Shown: positions 53,388 to 61,484 of the stretch, piece after piece
How positions within the stretch are numbered: position 1 is the first letter of the stretch
Layout: every line of letters begins with the position of its first letter
NCBI GenBank assembly: GCA_013912105.1
Contig: JACERY010000004.1
Coordinates: forward strand, 1-64,000
Direction of reading: 5' to 3'
DNA length: 64,000 bases
From: Acidimicrobiales bacterium
Lineage (GTDB): Bacteria > Actinomycetota > Acidimicrobiia > Acidimicrobiales > UBA8592
Program-made: the position numbers and the translations under genes
Notes under the pieces: model-generated
What the model was told of the DNA's origin: nothing
The model's input: only the letters and a program-made list of their open reading frames with translations
The model's database searches: none

Positions 53388-55115
53388 CTACCCAAGAAGT
53401 TCGTTATTAAAATTTTCCCGTAGTTTCTGAAAGGTTTGCTCGGTAGCTTTGCTGTTGGTCTGATACCAGATCACTTTTAGCCCTCCTTCGTCAAGACCCT
53501 CAGTTACCGCTTTAGTAAGTTCGAAAGAAGTTTGAGGAGCTTCTACTGAAATACCGGCAGCATTTAAGATCTCCGGTATCTGAGCATGAGGAGGTGTTTC
53601 ATAGAATTTCTCAAATACCTCAGTTTCGATAGTTCTAGAAATTGGGAGAAAAGAAAAAATACCTCCGCCACCATTATCAAATATGACTACTGTAAGGTCT
53701 GTTTCTAAACGTTTAGCTGCTAGGAAACCTCCTAGGTCATGTGTCGCGGCTACATCTCCAACGACCGTAAGGGTTTTTCCAACTGATGCATGCGCAACTC
53801 CAATACTTGTGGAGATGATTCCATCTATCCCATTTGCTCCCCTGTTGGTAATAGTTCTGAAGGCCTTACCTTCATTTAGAAAAGCCAGTTCAGCATCTCT
53901 GATTACCATTGAGTTGGATAGAACGATGGTCGTTGTATCTACAATCCCCATTCGAGCACTGTAGATAGCGGAGACTTCACTTTCTTCCATTTTTATTGAA
54001 TTACGTATCGTCGAAACTGCTAAAGCATCGGCGTTACTCCATTCGCTTAGCCACTCAGATTTTGGACGTATCTGAGTAGCGGATTCACTAAACACGTAGA
54101 AGGGATTACCTTCAAGAATTTCTGTTACCTGATTCGCTGGGTCATTCCAGTCTGTTCCAGGCGCAACTAATATTTGCTGTACAGGCGGGTTTTTTATTAA
54201 CCAATTTTTATATGATTTAGACGTCGGAGTTAACCCGACATTAATAATGATCTCGGCTTGTTCCAGCCTATGCAGAAAACGTTCTGAGCTGCATATGATT
54301 TCGCCAGTGGTAATGATATTCGGACTATCTTTAAACGACCCTCCTCTCATCTGAGAACCCGGATCGGAAATAATGGGCCAACTTGCGCTCTTGCTAAAAT
54401 TACAAATCTGTTGAATGACATTATTTGGAAGATCATTTGGGCCGACAATTATTAAACCTTTTTCATGCTTTTGGGCTAATTCTTTAAGCCTTCGCCCACT
54501 TGGTAAATTATCTATTGATGCTTCAAATGGCTTAACTGTTGCTTCAGGTAAATTGATTTCGGTATTCGGTTCAAGAGGTTCACGGAAGGGCCAATTTAAG
54601 TGAACTGGTCCTTTCCCATGAACTGAACGTTCCCATGAGCGAACTGCAATGCTTCTAGCAAACATTTCATCAACTTCAGCAGCTACGGGAAGGTCATAAC
54701 TCCAGCGAACATTTGGTCCATACAAATTGACTTGATCAATTGTTTGGCCTGCTCCCCATTGTCTTTGTTCTGGAGGTCGATCAGCGCTACAGATGATCAT
54801 TGGTACTCCAGCGTGATTAGCTTCTATTACTGCTGGCAGGTAATTGGCAGAAGCTGTTCCAGATGTGCACACAAGGATGCAGGGAGTCCCATTTTTTTTA
54901 GCATTTCCTAATGCATAAAAACCCGCAGTTCGTTCGTCAATTAATACTTTTGTTGTAAGCCCGACGCTATGAGCAGATAAAACTAAAGGGGTATTTCTTG
55001 AACCAGGAGAAATTATTACTTCTTTTACCCCTAGAGCCTTCATTTCAGTAAAGAAACGAATGCAAAAGGGATATGGGGAAAGCATTTTTCTGTCGTTTGA
55101 TTTATGAGTAGTCAC
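53388..55115 (-). CDS. menD: SEPHCHC synthase
   Basis: Thiamine-diphosphate enzyme joining isochorismate and 2-oxoglutarate. The 575-residue protein has the N-terminal PYR domain with VIISPGSRNTPLVLSAHSVG and the activating glutamate in IDERTAGFYALG, LVCTSGTASANYLPAVIEA, SADRPPEQRQWGAGQTID, and the PP domain ending VVGDVAATHDLGGFLA and FDNGGGGIFSFLP. The start is GTG 55115. It heads the menD-menH-menC operon and is divergent from the FAD oxidase gene by 101 bases. Isochorismate synthase (menF) and menB are elsewhere. Confidence 0.95.
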   Translation of the reverse strand: MTTHKSNDRKMLSPYPFCIRFFTEMKALGVKEVIISPGSRNTPLVLSAHSVGLTTKVLIDERTAGFYALGNAKKNGTPCILVCTSGTASANYLPAVIEANHAGVPMIICSADRPPEQRQWGAGQTIDQVNLYGPNVRWSYDLPVAAEVDEMFARSIAVRSWERSVHGKGPVHLNWPFREPLEPNTEINLPEATVKPFEASIDNLPSGRRLKELAQKHEKGLIIVGPNDLPNNVIQQICNFSKSASWPIISDPGSQMRGGSFKDSPNIITTGEIICSSERFLHRLEQAEIIINVGLTPTSKSYKNWLIKNPPVQQILVAPGTDWNDPANQVTEILEGNPFYVFSESATQIRPKSEWLSEWSNADALAVSTIRNSIKMEESEVSAIYSARMGIVDTTTIVLSNSMVIRDAELAFLNEGKAFRTITNRGANGIDGIISTSIGVAHASVGKTLTVVGDVAATHDLGGFLAAKRLETDLTVVIFDNGGGGIFSFLPISRTIETEVFEKFYETPPHAQIPEILNAAGISVEAPQTSFELTKAVTEGLDEGGLKVIWYQTNSKATEQTFQKLRENFNNELLG

Positions 55116-55204
55116 TATTTAAAAGTCTAGGAGTAAACGCGGCTGAGACCTAACTTCTGAGACTTTAAAGCTTCTTTATCCTTCAACATCATGAAGTAAG
55201 AGAT

Positions 55205-55210
55205 TACGCT
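55205..55210 (+). promoter_or_regulatory. Candidate leaderless -10 box of the FAD-linked oxidase gene
   Basis: TACGCT exactly six bases before GTG 55217. The GGAG at 55212-55215 is only one base from the start, too close to act as a ribosome binding site, which favours a leaderless reading. Confidence 0.45.
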
Positions 55211-55216
55211 CGGAGT

Positions 55217-56575
55217 GTGAATTTAGAATCATTAAAGAAACGCGTACAACCAGACACAATTATTGACGATCAAGAAATTATCGCTGGTTTTGTTGATGAT
55301 TGGACTAGAAGGTTCCGTGGACACACTTCCGTTGTCGCCATCCCAAGAAGCACATCTGAAGTAGCTGAAATTCTGAAATGGTGTTCATCCAACCAAGTAA
55401 GTGTCGTCCCCCAGGGAGGCAATACTGGAATGGTTGGGGGGGGCGTTCCGATGAATGGCGAACTAATTCTTTCATTACGGAGAATGAATAGAGTTGACTT
55501 TGTTGATGGACCTATTCCTCATATCATCGCCCAAGCAGGAGCCACATTAGCTTCTATTCAAGAATCAGCGACACATAACGGTTGGATGTACGGAGTTGAT
55601 TTTAGTGCCAGAGAGTCTGCAACTATAGGTGGAACTATCGCTACGAATGCAGGAGGAAACCACGTAATTCGCTATGGGGATACTCGCAGGCAAGTCGTTA
55701 GCCTCCAAGCTTTGACTGCTTCTGGGAAAATCATAGGAGATATTAGCGGTTTAACTAAGGACAATACTGGTTACCACTTGCCTAGTTTGTTATGCGGGAG
55801 CGAAGGAACGCTTGCGGTTATTACTCAAGCGCGACTTCGACTTTGGACACAACCACAAGAAAAGACTGTCGTCCTACTAGGTCTCCCTAGCCCGAAAGCA
55901 GCACTTGAGATTGTTAAATTTTTTGTTGCTTCTAATGAGGAAACTCAAGCATGCGAAATATTTTTTGACAAAGGCCTTTCTCTGGTTTGCCAACAATTTG
56001 GTATTCAACCGCCTTGGCCCGAAAAGTGCTCCACGTACTTACTTATTGAATTTGCTGGTTCAAAGGGTTTGCTTGACCGACTCAATGAAAGTGAAGGTGG
56101 TGAAATGCTAAAAGACTTTGACTTAATTGCGATAGGAGAAGAAAAGGTAAGCCAATCTCGGCTTTGGCGTTATAGGTCACTGCACACTGAAGCTATTTCT
56201 GCATCTGGAATTCCTCACAAGCTTGACATAACCATTCCATTTGAGAAGCTTTCTATTTTTTTCGATGAAATCGATTCTGTTGTTGAACAATCATCTCCGA
56301 ATGCCGAAGCTTTTCTTTTCGGGCATGCTGGGGATGGAAATATCCACGTCAATTTAATTGGCTTAAAAGAAGACGATCTGGCTCCCGATGAAGCAGTTCT
56401 TGAGTTTGCAGCTTCGTTAGGCGGAAGTATTTCGGCAGAACATGGGATAGGACGAGCTAAGTCAAACTATCTACATCTACGAAGAACTCCTGAAGAAATC
56501 TCATTATTTAAAAACCTCAAGACTGCATTTGACCCGACTGGGATTCTTAACCCGGGTGTAATTTTCCCAAACTAA
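55217..56575 (+). CDS. FAD-linked oxidase, GlcD / D-2-hydroxyacid dehydrogenase type
   Basis: Flavoprotein of 452 residues. The FAD-binding-4 domain (about 35-215) has VVAIPRSTSEVAEILKWC, VVPQGGNTGMVGGGVP, ARESATIGGTIATNAGGNH and GSEGTLAVITQA. The C-terminal FAD-oxidase domain has FGHAGDGNIHVNLIG with the catalytic histidines and ends AEHGIGRAK and FDPTGILNPGVIFP. Family members oxidise glycolate, D-lactate or D-2-hydroxyglutarate, and the exact substrate cannot be assigned. No glcE or glcF partner is adjacent. The start is GTG. Confidence 0.9.
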   Translation: MNLESLKKRVQPDTIIDDQEIIAGFVDDWTRRFRGHTSVVAIPRSTSEVAEILKWCSSNQVSVVPQGGNTGMVGGGVPMNGELILSLRRMNRVDFVDGPIPHIIAQAGATLASIQESATHNGWMYGVDFSARESATIGGTIATNAGGNHVIRYGDTRRQVVSLQALTASGKIIGDISGLTKDNTGYHLPSLLCGSEGTLAVITQARLRLWTQPQEKTVVLLGLPSPKAALEIVKFFVASNEETQACEIFFDKGLSLVCQQFGIQPPWPEKCSTYLLIEFAGSKGLLDRLNESEGGEMLKDFDLIAIGEEKVSQSRLWRYRSLHTEAISASGIPHKLDITIPFEKLSIFFDEIDSVVEQSSPNAEAFLFGHAGDGNIHVNLIGLKEDDLAPDEAVLEFAASLGGSISAEHGIGRAKSNYLHLRRTPEEISLFKNLKTAFDPTGILNPGVIFPN

Positions 56576-56703
56576 CTTCTAGTGTTCTGCAATTATAGAA
56601 AAATTCATCATCTTGAATAGAAATTACACTCTAGAGGTGCTTCTTTCGGCAATAATGGGATATCACACCAGAGTCATTTATAACGACGAGGAGAAGTCAG
56701 CGA

Positions 56704-57390
56704 ATGGTCTCACGCAATCAAGATTTATCCATGGAAATTTGCCCCTCTATTCTTCCTGCTGACTTCAGCCGGCTTGGAGAAGAAGTCCAGATGCTGGAAG
56801 ATTCTGGAGCCGATCGTATTCATTGGGACATTATGGACGGGAATTTTGTTCCTAATTTAACAGTCGGACCAGATGTAGTAGCTTCCTGTCGTAAATGCGT
56901 TTCGCTTCCTTTTGAAGCCCACTTAATGGTTGAGGACCCTGATTTATTAGCTCCTCTCTATATTGATGCAGGATGTGATTTAATTATGGTCCACGTCGAA
57001 TCTGTCCGACATCTTGACAGGACTCTAAATGAAATTTTGAAGCTTGGCGCCAAAGCTGGGGTCACCTTAAACCCATCAACTCCCCTTGAAACCATAGAAC
57101 ATGTGCTTCACCTAGTTGATCAGGTCCTTGTCATGTCAGTGAATCCAGGTTTTGGTGGACAAAAGTATTTACCTTCGCAAGAATCAAAAATCACAAAACT
57201 AAAAGAAACAATTACTGAATTTGAATATGAGATTGATATTGAAATTGATGGTGGGATAAATGAAGGCACTATTGCGCAAGCTACTGCGGCTGGTGCAAAT
57301 ATTTTTGTCGCAGGAAGTGCTATCTTTAACCATCCTGATGGTCCTTCCACTTCTATCGCTGCTTTGAGGGAAATAGCTGAGAAAAGCTAA
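56704..57390 (+). CDS. rpe: Ribulose-phosphate 3-epimerase
   Basis: Interconverts ribulose 5-phosphate and xylulose 5-phosphate in the pentose phosphate pathway. The 228-residue barrel has CPSILPADFSRLGEEV, RIHWDIMDGNFVPNLTVGP, PFEAHLMVEDP, MSVNPGFGGQKYLP and the phosphate site IDGGINEGTI followed by NIFVAGSAIF. The start at 56704 has AGGAG ten bases upstream; an internal ATG (MEICPSILP) nine codons later is closer to the family N terminus. The lipoprotein gene follows by two bases. Confidence 0.96.
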   Translation: MVSRNQDLSMEICPSILPADFSRLGEEVQMLEDSGADRIHWDIMDGNFVPNLTVGPDVVASCRKCVSLPFEAHLMVEDPDLLAPLYIDAGCDLIMVHVESVRHLDRTLNEILKLGAKAGVTLNPSTPLETIEHVLHLVDQVLVMSVNPGFGGQKYLPSQESKITKLKETITEFEYEIDIEIDGGINEGTIAQATAAGANIFVAGSAIFNHPDGPSTSIAALREIAEKS

Positions 57391-57392
57391 AA

Positions 57393-57845
57393 ATGGATAA
57401 TATTTTCCGGCCTATCGGCCTTATCCTTGCCACATTTATGGTTATGGGTTGTACTACTAATTCTCAAGAGGATCCTTTAGCTTTTTGCAAGAGATTCCTT
57501 GAGGTAACTTCACCGGAGGCTCCACTTAGTAACTTCGATTTTGATAACCCGGAGAGTATCTCAAGAGCGGAAAAGGATTTATCTGATCTTGTTTCTATAG
57601 CTCCTGCACAGATAGTAGAAGATGCTCAAATAGTCGCTAATCTCTATACCGCTATTCTTCAAACACTAGTTTCTGTATCTACTAGTGACCGAGCTGGAAC
57701 CCTTCAGCAGTTCCAAACAGATATTGACCGAGCATTGCCATCTATTGAAGCTTTATCATCATATGGAAGTCTTAAATGTGGCGTAATATACGAAGAAGAA
57801 AGTCCAGTTCCGACTGTTCCAATTCCTTTAGATTTGAATAACTAA
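57393..57845 (+). CDS. Predicted lipoprotein of unknown function
   Basis: I do not recognise this 150-residue protein. It has a lipoprotein signal: a short charged start, hydrophobic core (about 8-19, IGLILATFMVMG) and cysteine C20 in VMGCTTNSQ, a near-standard lipobox. The mature part is acidic and probably helical, with two further cysteines in AFCKRF and SLKCGVIY that could form a disulfide, and ends in a proline-rich stretch. It starts two bases after rpe and so is cotranscribed with it, but no functional link is evident. It converges on clpP. Confidence 0.7.
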   Translation: MDNIFRPIGLILATFMVMGCTTNSQEDPLAFCKRFLEVTSPEAPLSNFDFDNPESISRAEKDLSDLVSIAPAQIVEDAQIVANLYTAILQTLVSVSTSDRAGTLQQFQTDIDRALPSIEALSSYGSLKCGVIYEEESPVPTVPIPLDLNN

Positions 57846-57858
57846 AACTGCTGAATTC

Positions 57859-58452
57859 TTAGTCGACTTCACCTCGAGAAGTGATTACATGGTCAACTAT
57901 TCCATAGTCTTTTGCTTCTTCTGCTGTAAACCACCTGTCTCGGTCTGAGTCAGTTTGTACTTGCTCTACTGTTTGACCAGTATGTCCAGCTATTAATTCA
58001 GCCATTAACTTTTTTATGTAACTTAATTGCTCAGCTTGAATAGCAATATCGGAAGCTTGACCCTGAATGCCCCCTAGAGGTTGATGCATCATTATTCTTG
58101 CATGTTTCAATGAGTATCTTTTACCTGTTGCGCCTGCCCCAAGAAGAAATTGCCCCATAGACGCGCCTAACCCTAAGCAAAGAGTAGCCACATCGGGTTT
58201 AATCAATTGCATCGTGTCATAGATCGCCATTCCAGCTGTAACAGATCCACCTGGTGAATTTATATACATCCAAATATCTTTATCTGGGTCTTCCCCCTCT
58301 AAATAAAGTAACTGAGCTGTGATCTCTTTAGCTATCTCATCATCAACAGTATCCCAAAGCATCACAATGCGATTTCTTAGCAACTGTGAATAGACATTAA
58401 ATTGTCCAGCCATTCGTGAAACGTCGTCGGATGCTTTGGTAGTTATAGTCAT
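57859..58452 (-). CDS. clpP: ATP-dependent Clp protease proteolytic subunit
   Basis: Serine peptidase that forms tetradecamers and degrades substrates unfolded by ClpX or ClpC. The 197-residue protein has [19 protein letters not shown], the catalytic serine in [14 protein letters not shown], the histidine in [10 protein letters not shown] and the aspartate in [11 protein letters not shown]. Actinobacteria usually have two ClpP subunits; only one is here, and clpX is not adjacent. GGAG lies about 12 bases before ATG 58452. The tRNA-Leu gene is 80 bases upstream on the same strand. Confidence 0.96.
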   Translation of the reverse strand: MTITTKASDDVSRMAGQFNVYSQLLRNRIVMLWDTVDDEIAKEITAQLLYLEGEDPDKDIWMYINSPGGSVTAGMAIYDTMQLIKPDVATLCLGLGASMGQFLLGAGATGKRYSLKHARIMMHQPLGGIQGQASDIAIQAEQLSYIKKLMAELIAGHTGQTVEQVQTDSDRDRWFTAEEAKDYGIVDHVITSRGEVD

Positions 58453-58532
58453 ATTCTCATTGCTCCAGATTTTCTTGGTTATTGATTATTCTAGAGGCTC
58501 CATCTATAGAAGCCATATTTTCAATTCTTATG

Positions 58533-58616
58533 TGCGCCGGGTGGGACTTGAACCCACACATCCTAATGGACACAGGGACCTAAACCCTGCGCGTCTGCCA
58601 ATTCCGCCACCGGCGC
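58533..58616 (-). tRNA. tRNA-Leu (anticodon UAG)
   Basis: The minus strand folds as an 84-base class II tRNA: acceptor stem GCGCCGG with CCGGCGC, D-arm with TGGCGGAATTGGCAGACGC, anticodon stem CAGGG/CCCTG around the loop TTTAGGT (anticodon TAG), a variable arm, the T-arm GTGGGTTCAAGTCCCAC, and discriminator base A. CCA is not encoded. The long variable arm and A73 fit leucine. It lies between the Nudix gene and clpP. Confidence 0.95.
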
Positions 58617-58677
58617 TTGATTTCGTAAGGTTACCTGCCTTACATGGATATCTGACACCTGCTTCAGTAGTAGCCGA

Positions 58678-59475
58678 TTATCCGTCAGTTGGTCGAAAAA
58701 ACGGAGGGGAGATAATATCAGCATTTCCTTTCACGAATAAACCTGCTGGAGCTCGACCTGTAGCCCTTTTAACTCCAGTAGGGTCAATGAATCCTGGTGT
58801 CGCTTTAACTTTTCTTGAGAAATTCGCTGGATCTATTCCACTTCTCCAAACTGATTCGTAGACATGCCGGAGGTCAGAAATTGTAAATTGCTCATCAACA
58901 AATGCTGTGGCAAGAGTTGTGTACTCTAACTTAGATGCTGCCCGCTCAAGACCATCTCTTAACATTTCTGAATGATCAAAAGCTAGAATAGGCCCTTCGT
59001 CATTGCCTAAAGCTTTATTAAATTCTGGCAAATCATCCACCGCCCAAAACCTCGCTGCCCTAGCGTCTGAACCTGCTCTTGGAGTACCTGGGTCTGGCAT
59101 GAAGGCAAGATACGCTACCGATGTAACCCTCATTTTAGTATCTCTTGCATCTCGTCCAGGGGTTGAGTAGGTCTGAAGTTGCTCTAAATGCGAAGGTTCT
59201 GCTGCTAATCCTGTTTTCTCAACAAGTTCCCGAAGAGCAGTTTGTGTAATGGATTCATTTGGATTGAGATGCCCACCTGGCAGTGCCCACGACCCGCTTT
59301 GAGGGGGGTTGGCTCGTTCTACCAACAGAACGGCCAGCCTTCCTAAACGGATAGTAAGCAAGATTACATCAGCTGTAACAGCATTAGGCGGGTAGTCACT
59401 GGGTTCATAACTCTCAACGAATAAACGGTCCTCATCGGAAGGTTTTTTGTTAATTTGCTTTTCTTCAGTATCCAT
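58678..59475 (-). CDS. nrtR: NrtR-like Nudix-domain transcriptional regulator of NAD metabolism
   Basis: A 265-residue protein with a Nudix domain (about 33-170) and a C-terminal winged-helix region (about 185-260, TTLATAFVDEQFTISDLRHV then YESVWRSGIDPANFSRKV) as in NrtR repressors, which sense ADP-ribose. The Nudix box GHLNPNESITQTALRELVEK (68-87) reads RELVEK where catalytic members have REUXEE: K87 replaces a metal-ligand glutamate, so hydrolysis is probably lost. It shares one base with pncA (TAATG), and pncB lies upstream of that, which is classic NrtR context. A plain Nudix hydrolase is less likely. Confidence 0.85.
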   Translation of the reverse strand: MDTEEKQINKKPSDEDRLFVESYEPSDYPPNAVTADVILLTIRLGRLAVLLVERANPPQSGSWALPGGHLNPNESITQTALRELVEKTGLAAEPSHLEQLQTYSTPGRDARDTKMRVTSVAYLAFMPDPGTPRAGSDARAARFWAVDDLPEFNKALGNDEGPILAFDHSEMLRDGLERAASKLEYTTLATAFVDEQFTISDLRHVYESVWRSGIDPANFSRKVKATPGFIDPTGVKRATGRAPAGLFVKGNADIISPPFFRPTDG

Positions 59476-60068
59476 TAGGATTCAACAACCTCTACGCCAG
59501 CAGCCTTGATCTCTTTCGTGATAGTACTTTTATTTTCGGGATGAACGGCTGCGGAAAATCGTGTTAGAACTCGGGTTTTGTAACCATAATTTACACTATC
59601 GATGGCCGTGGATTTGACACAATAGTCAAATGCCAAACCTACGATATCTACATGAGTAACCCCTTTGGATTTGAGAGTCTCGTTAAGAGGAATTTGGAAT
59701 TCATCTACACCTTCAAACCCAGAGTAGGCAGCATTATACATTCCCTTCTTAACTCTATGAGCGTTACAGTGGCCTAGATTTTCCAACTCACAGTGAAGTT
59801 CTGCTTCTACTGAACCAGCTCTTCCATGCTCAGGCCAAGTATCAATATAGTTCGGATTATCAGAGAAATGAGTCCCTGGGTTGATATGCCAGTCTTGTGT
59901 TGTTACCACGAGCTCATATCCATGATTGGATTCAAGCAGTAATCTTATTTTTTTAGCGACACTATTTCCACCTTGAACCGGCAAAGCACCCCCTTCACAA
60001 AATGTTGGTTGCACATCAACTATTACAAGTGCACTTATAGATTCATTCAATTGCTTCAACTCCGTCAT
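59475..60068 (-). CDS. pncA: Nicotinamidase
   Basis: Hydrolyses nicotinamide to nicotinate in the NAD salvage route. The 197-residue isochorismatase-fold protein has the catalytic aspartate D18 in ALVIVDVQPTF, lysine in AHRVKKGMYN (107-108) and cysteine C150 in GLAFDYCVKSTA. Metal ligands are D59, H61 and H67 in TQDWHINPGTHF, with H81. The start at 60068 overlaps pncB by 26 bases; TTG codons a little downstream are alternatives. It joins pncB and the Nudix regulator in one transcript. Confidence 0.95.
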   Translation of the reverse strand: MTELKQLNESISALVIVDVQPTFCEGGALPVQGGNSVAKKIRLLLESNHGYELVVTTQDWHINPGTHFSDNPNYIDTWPEHGRAGSVEAELHCELENLGHCNAHRVKKGMYNAAYSGFEGVDEFQIPLNETLKSKGVTHVDIVGLAFDYCVKSTAIDSVNYGYKTRVLTRFSAAVHPENKSTITKEIKAAGVEVVES

Positions 60069-61380
60069 AAAGAACTGCAGTCACTGCAGGGTGACTTCCA
60101 GAGCGAAGACGAATTTCCTCTGGGATCTCAGAGAGTACTTTTGCTAGTTGATTTCTCGCATCTTCTATATTGAATCTACGGCTAATAACCCCTTCATCAA
60201 CAAACAGGTATTGTAGGTCTCTATAATTTCCAGTTGTTCTTATTCGTTCGTTACAGGCATCCAAGAACAAGGACTCTTCAATCGCTATTCCAGCTAAATC
60301 TAATTTTCTTTTAGCCAATTTCCTTCCGCCTTTTGATTTCTTACCTGAAGTGTTTTTAGCTACCGGCCTCATCCCTATCAATGGATCAGAATCTTCGATC
60401 TCAACAAGTTTGTATACAAAGCCTGCGGATCCAGATCCTGAACCAGTAACAAGTTTGTGACCTGACTCAAAAGCATCTATCGGTTCAGTGATCAGATCTT
60501 TAATTCGATATTCATCTAGGTCTCCTGAGACCATTATTTTTGCTTGCCGTGCACCTAGGTCATCAAGTAGCTTTCTGGAAATTTGAGCTTCGACACCCAA
60601 ATTACCAGAATCTATTCTTATACCTCCCAAATTTGCATTAGTAGCGTTTACAGCATTGCGTATGCCCTGTTCTATGTTGTATGTGTCGACAAGAAAAATT
60701 GAGTCTTCTCCTAAGTATTTAGCTTGGTTCTCAAATGCTTCTTCCTCGGAACCGAATGCAAGGGTAAAGGCATGAGAGGCTGTTCCTGCTGTAGGAATAC
60801 CCCACCTTCTTCCTGCTTCAAGGTTTGAAGTTACATCTACCCCACCTATATACGCAGCGCGAGCTGCATTAACTGCAGATTCAGGTGAAATCCTTCTTGA
60901 ACCTGCTTCCATCACGAATCGCCCTGATGCGGCTTCTACTATTCGATTGGCCGCAGAAGCGATAGCTGAATCAGAATTCAATATTGAAAGAATAAAAGTC
61001 TCCAGAATTAAAGCTTCGCCCAATTGTGCCTCAACGGTCAGAACCGGACTAAAAGGAAAATAAATTTCACCTTCTCTATAGCCAGTTATGTTCCCAGTAA
61101 ACCGGAAATCAGCCAACCAATCTCGAGTAATAGCTGAAATTATATTTTGACTTCGAAGGAATGAGAGATGGCTTTCATTAAAGGTGAAATCAGCAAGGCT
61201 GGCTAATACTCGCTCCGTTCCAGCGAGAACTCCAAATGGCCGTCCTTGAGGAATTTCTCGAACAAATACTTCAAAAACCGATTTTTTCTCTGCCTGATCA
61301 GACTTGACTAATGAATCAAGCATCGTGAATTCGTAATGGTCTGTATACAAGGCGTGCGAATTTGATGATTGCTTATTCAA
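60043..61380 (-). CDS. pncB: Nicotinate phosphoribosyltransferase
   Basis: Makes nicotinate mononucleotide from nicotinate and PRPP. The 445-residue protein has TDHYEFTMLDSLV at the N terminus, the phosphorylated histidine segment AGTASHAFTLAFG, VDTYNIEQGIRNAV, GIRIDSGNLGVEA, IMVSGDLDEYRI and the PRPP loop region TGSGSGSAGFVYKLVE. The start is TTG 61380, supported by AAGGA six bases upstream. Immediately upstream lies the palindrome proposed as an NrtR operator. It is divergent from an MFS transporter. Confidence 0.94.
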   Translation of the reverse strand: MNKQSSNSHALYTDHYEFTMLDSLVKSDQAEKKSVFEVFVREIPQGRPFGVLAGTERVLASLADFTFNESHLSFLRSQNIISAITRDWLADFRFTGNITGYREGEIYFPFSPVLTVEAQLGEALILETFILSILNSDSAIASAANRIVEAASGRFVMEAGSRRISPESAVNAARAAYIGGVDVTSNLEAGRRWGIPTAGTASHAFTLAFGSEEEAFENQAKYLGEDSIFLVDTYNIEQGIRNAVNATNANLGGIRIDSGNLGVEAQISRKLLDDLGARQAKIMVSGDLDEYRIKDLITEPIDAFESGHKLVTGSGSGSAGFVYKLVEIEDSDPLIGMRPVAKNTSGKKSKGGRKLAKRKLDLAGIAIEESLFLDACNERIRTTGNYRDLQYLFVDEGVISRRFNIEDARNQLAKVLSEIPEEIRLRSGSHPAVTAVLYDGVEAIE

Positions 61381-61422
61381 TGTGGGTCCTTAAGCATTAC
61401 ATTCAAAGCTTACCATTTTAAA

Positions 61423-61437
61423 TAGTCAATATGACAA
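61423..61437. promoter_or_regulatory. Candidate NrtR operator in the pncB/MFS divergent region
   Basis: The 15-base element TAGTCAATATGACAA has a GTCA-N3-TGAC core flanked by T and A. On the pncB strand the bases TTGACT at 61424-61429 could be a -35 box, with TTGAAT 17 bases downstream (61401-61406) as -10, so a bound repressor would block pncB. The AT-rich surroundings make chance palindromes possible. Confidence 0.4.
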
Positions 61438-61472
61438 TATTAAAGAATGTGTGGTTATACGATCTTTCCAAG

Positions 61473-61478
61473 TAGCGT
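61473..61478 (+). promoter_or_regulatory. Candidate leaderless -10 box of the MFS gene
   Basis: TAGCGT exactly six bases before ATG 61485. AGG at 61480-61482 is too close to the start to be a good ribosome binding site. Confidence 0.35.
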
Positions 61479-61484
61479 CAGGTC

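Noticed and set aside
58625..58643. Hairpin GTAAGG-N7-CCTTAC between the Nudix gene and tRNA-Leu
   Set aside because: The stem is real but short and has no T-tract on either strand, so I do not call it a terminator.
58436..58861. 141-codon plus-strand open frame across the tRNA and the Nudix gene end
   Set aside because: It contains the complement of tRNA-Leu and the 3-prime end of a well-supported minus-strand gene, and its translation matches nothing.
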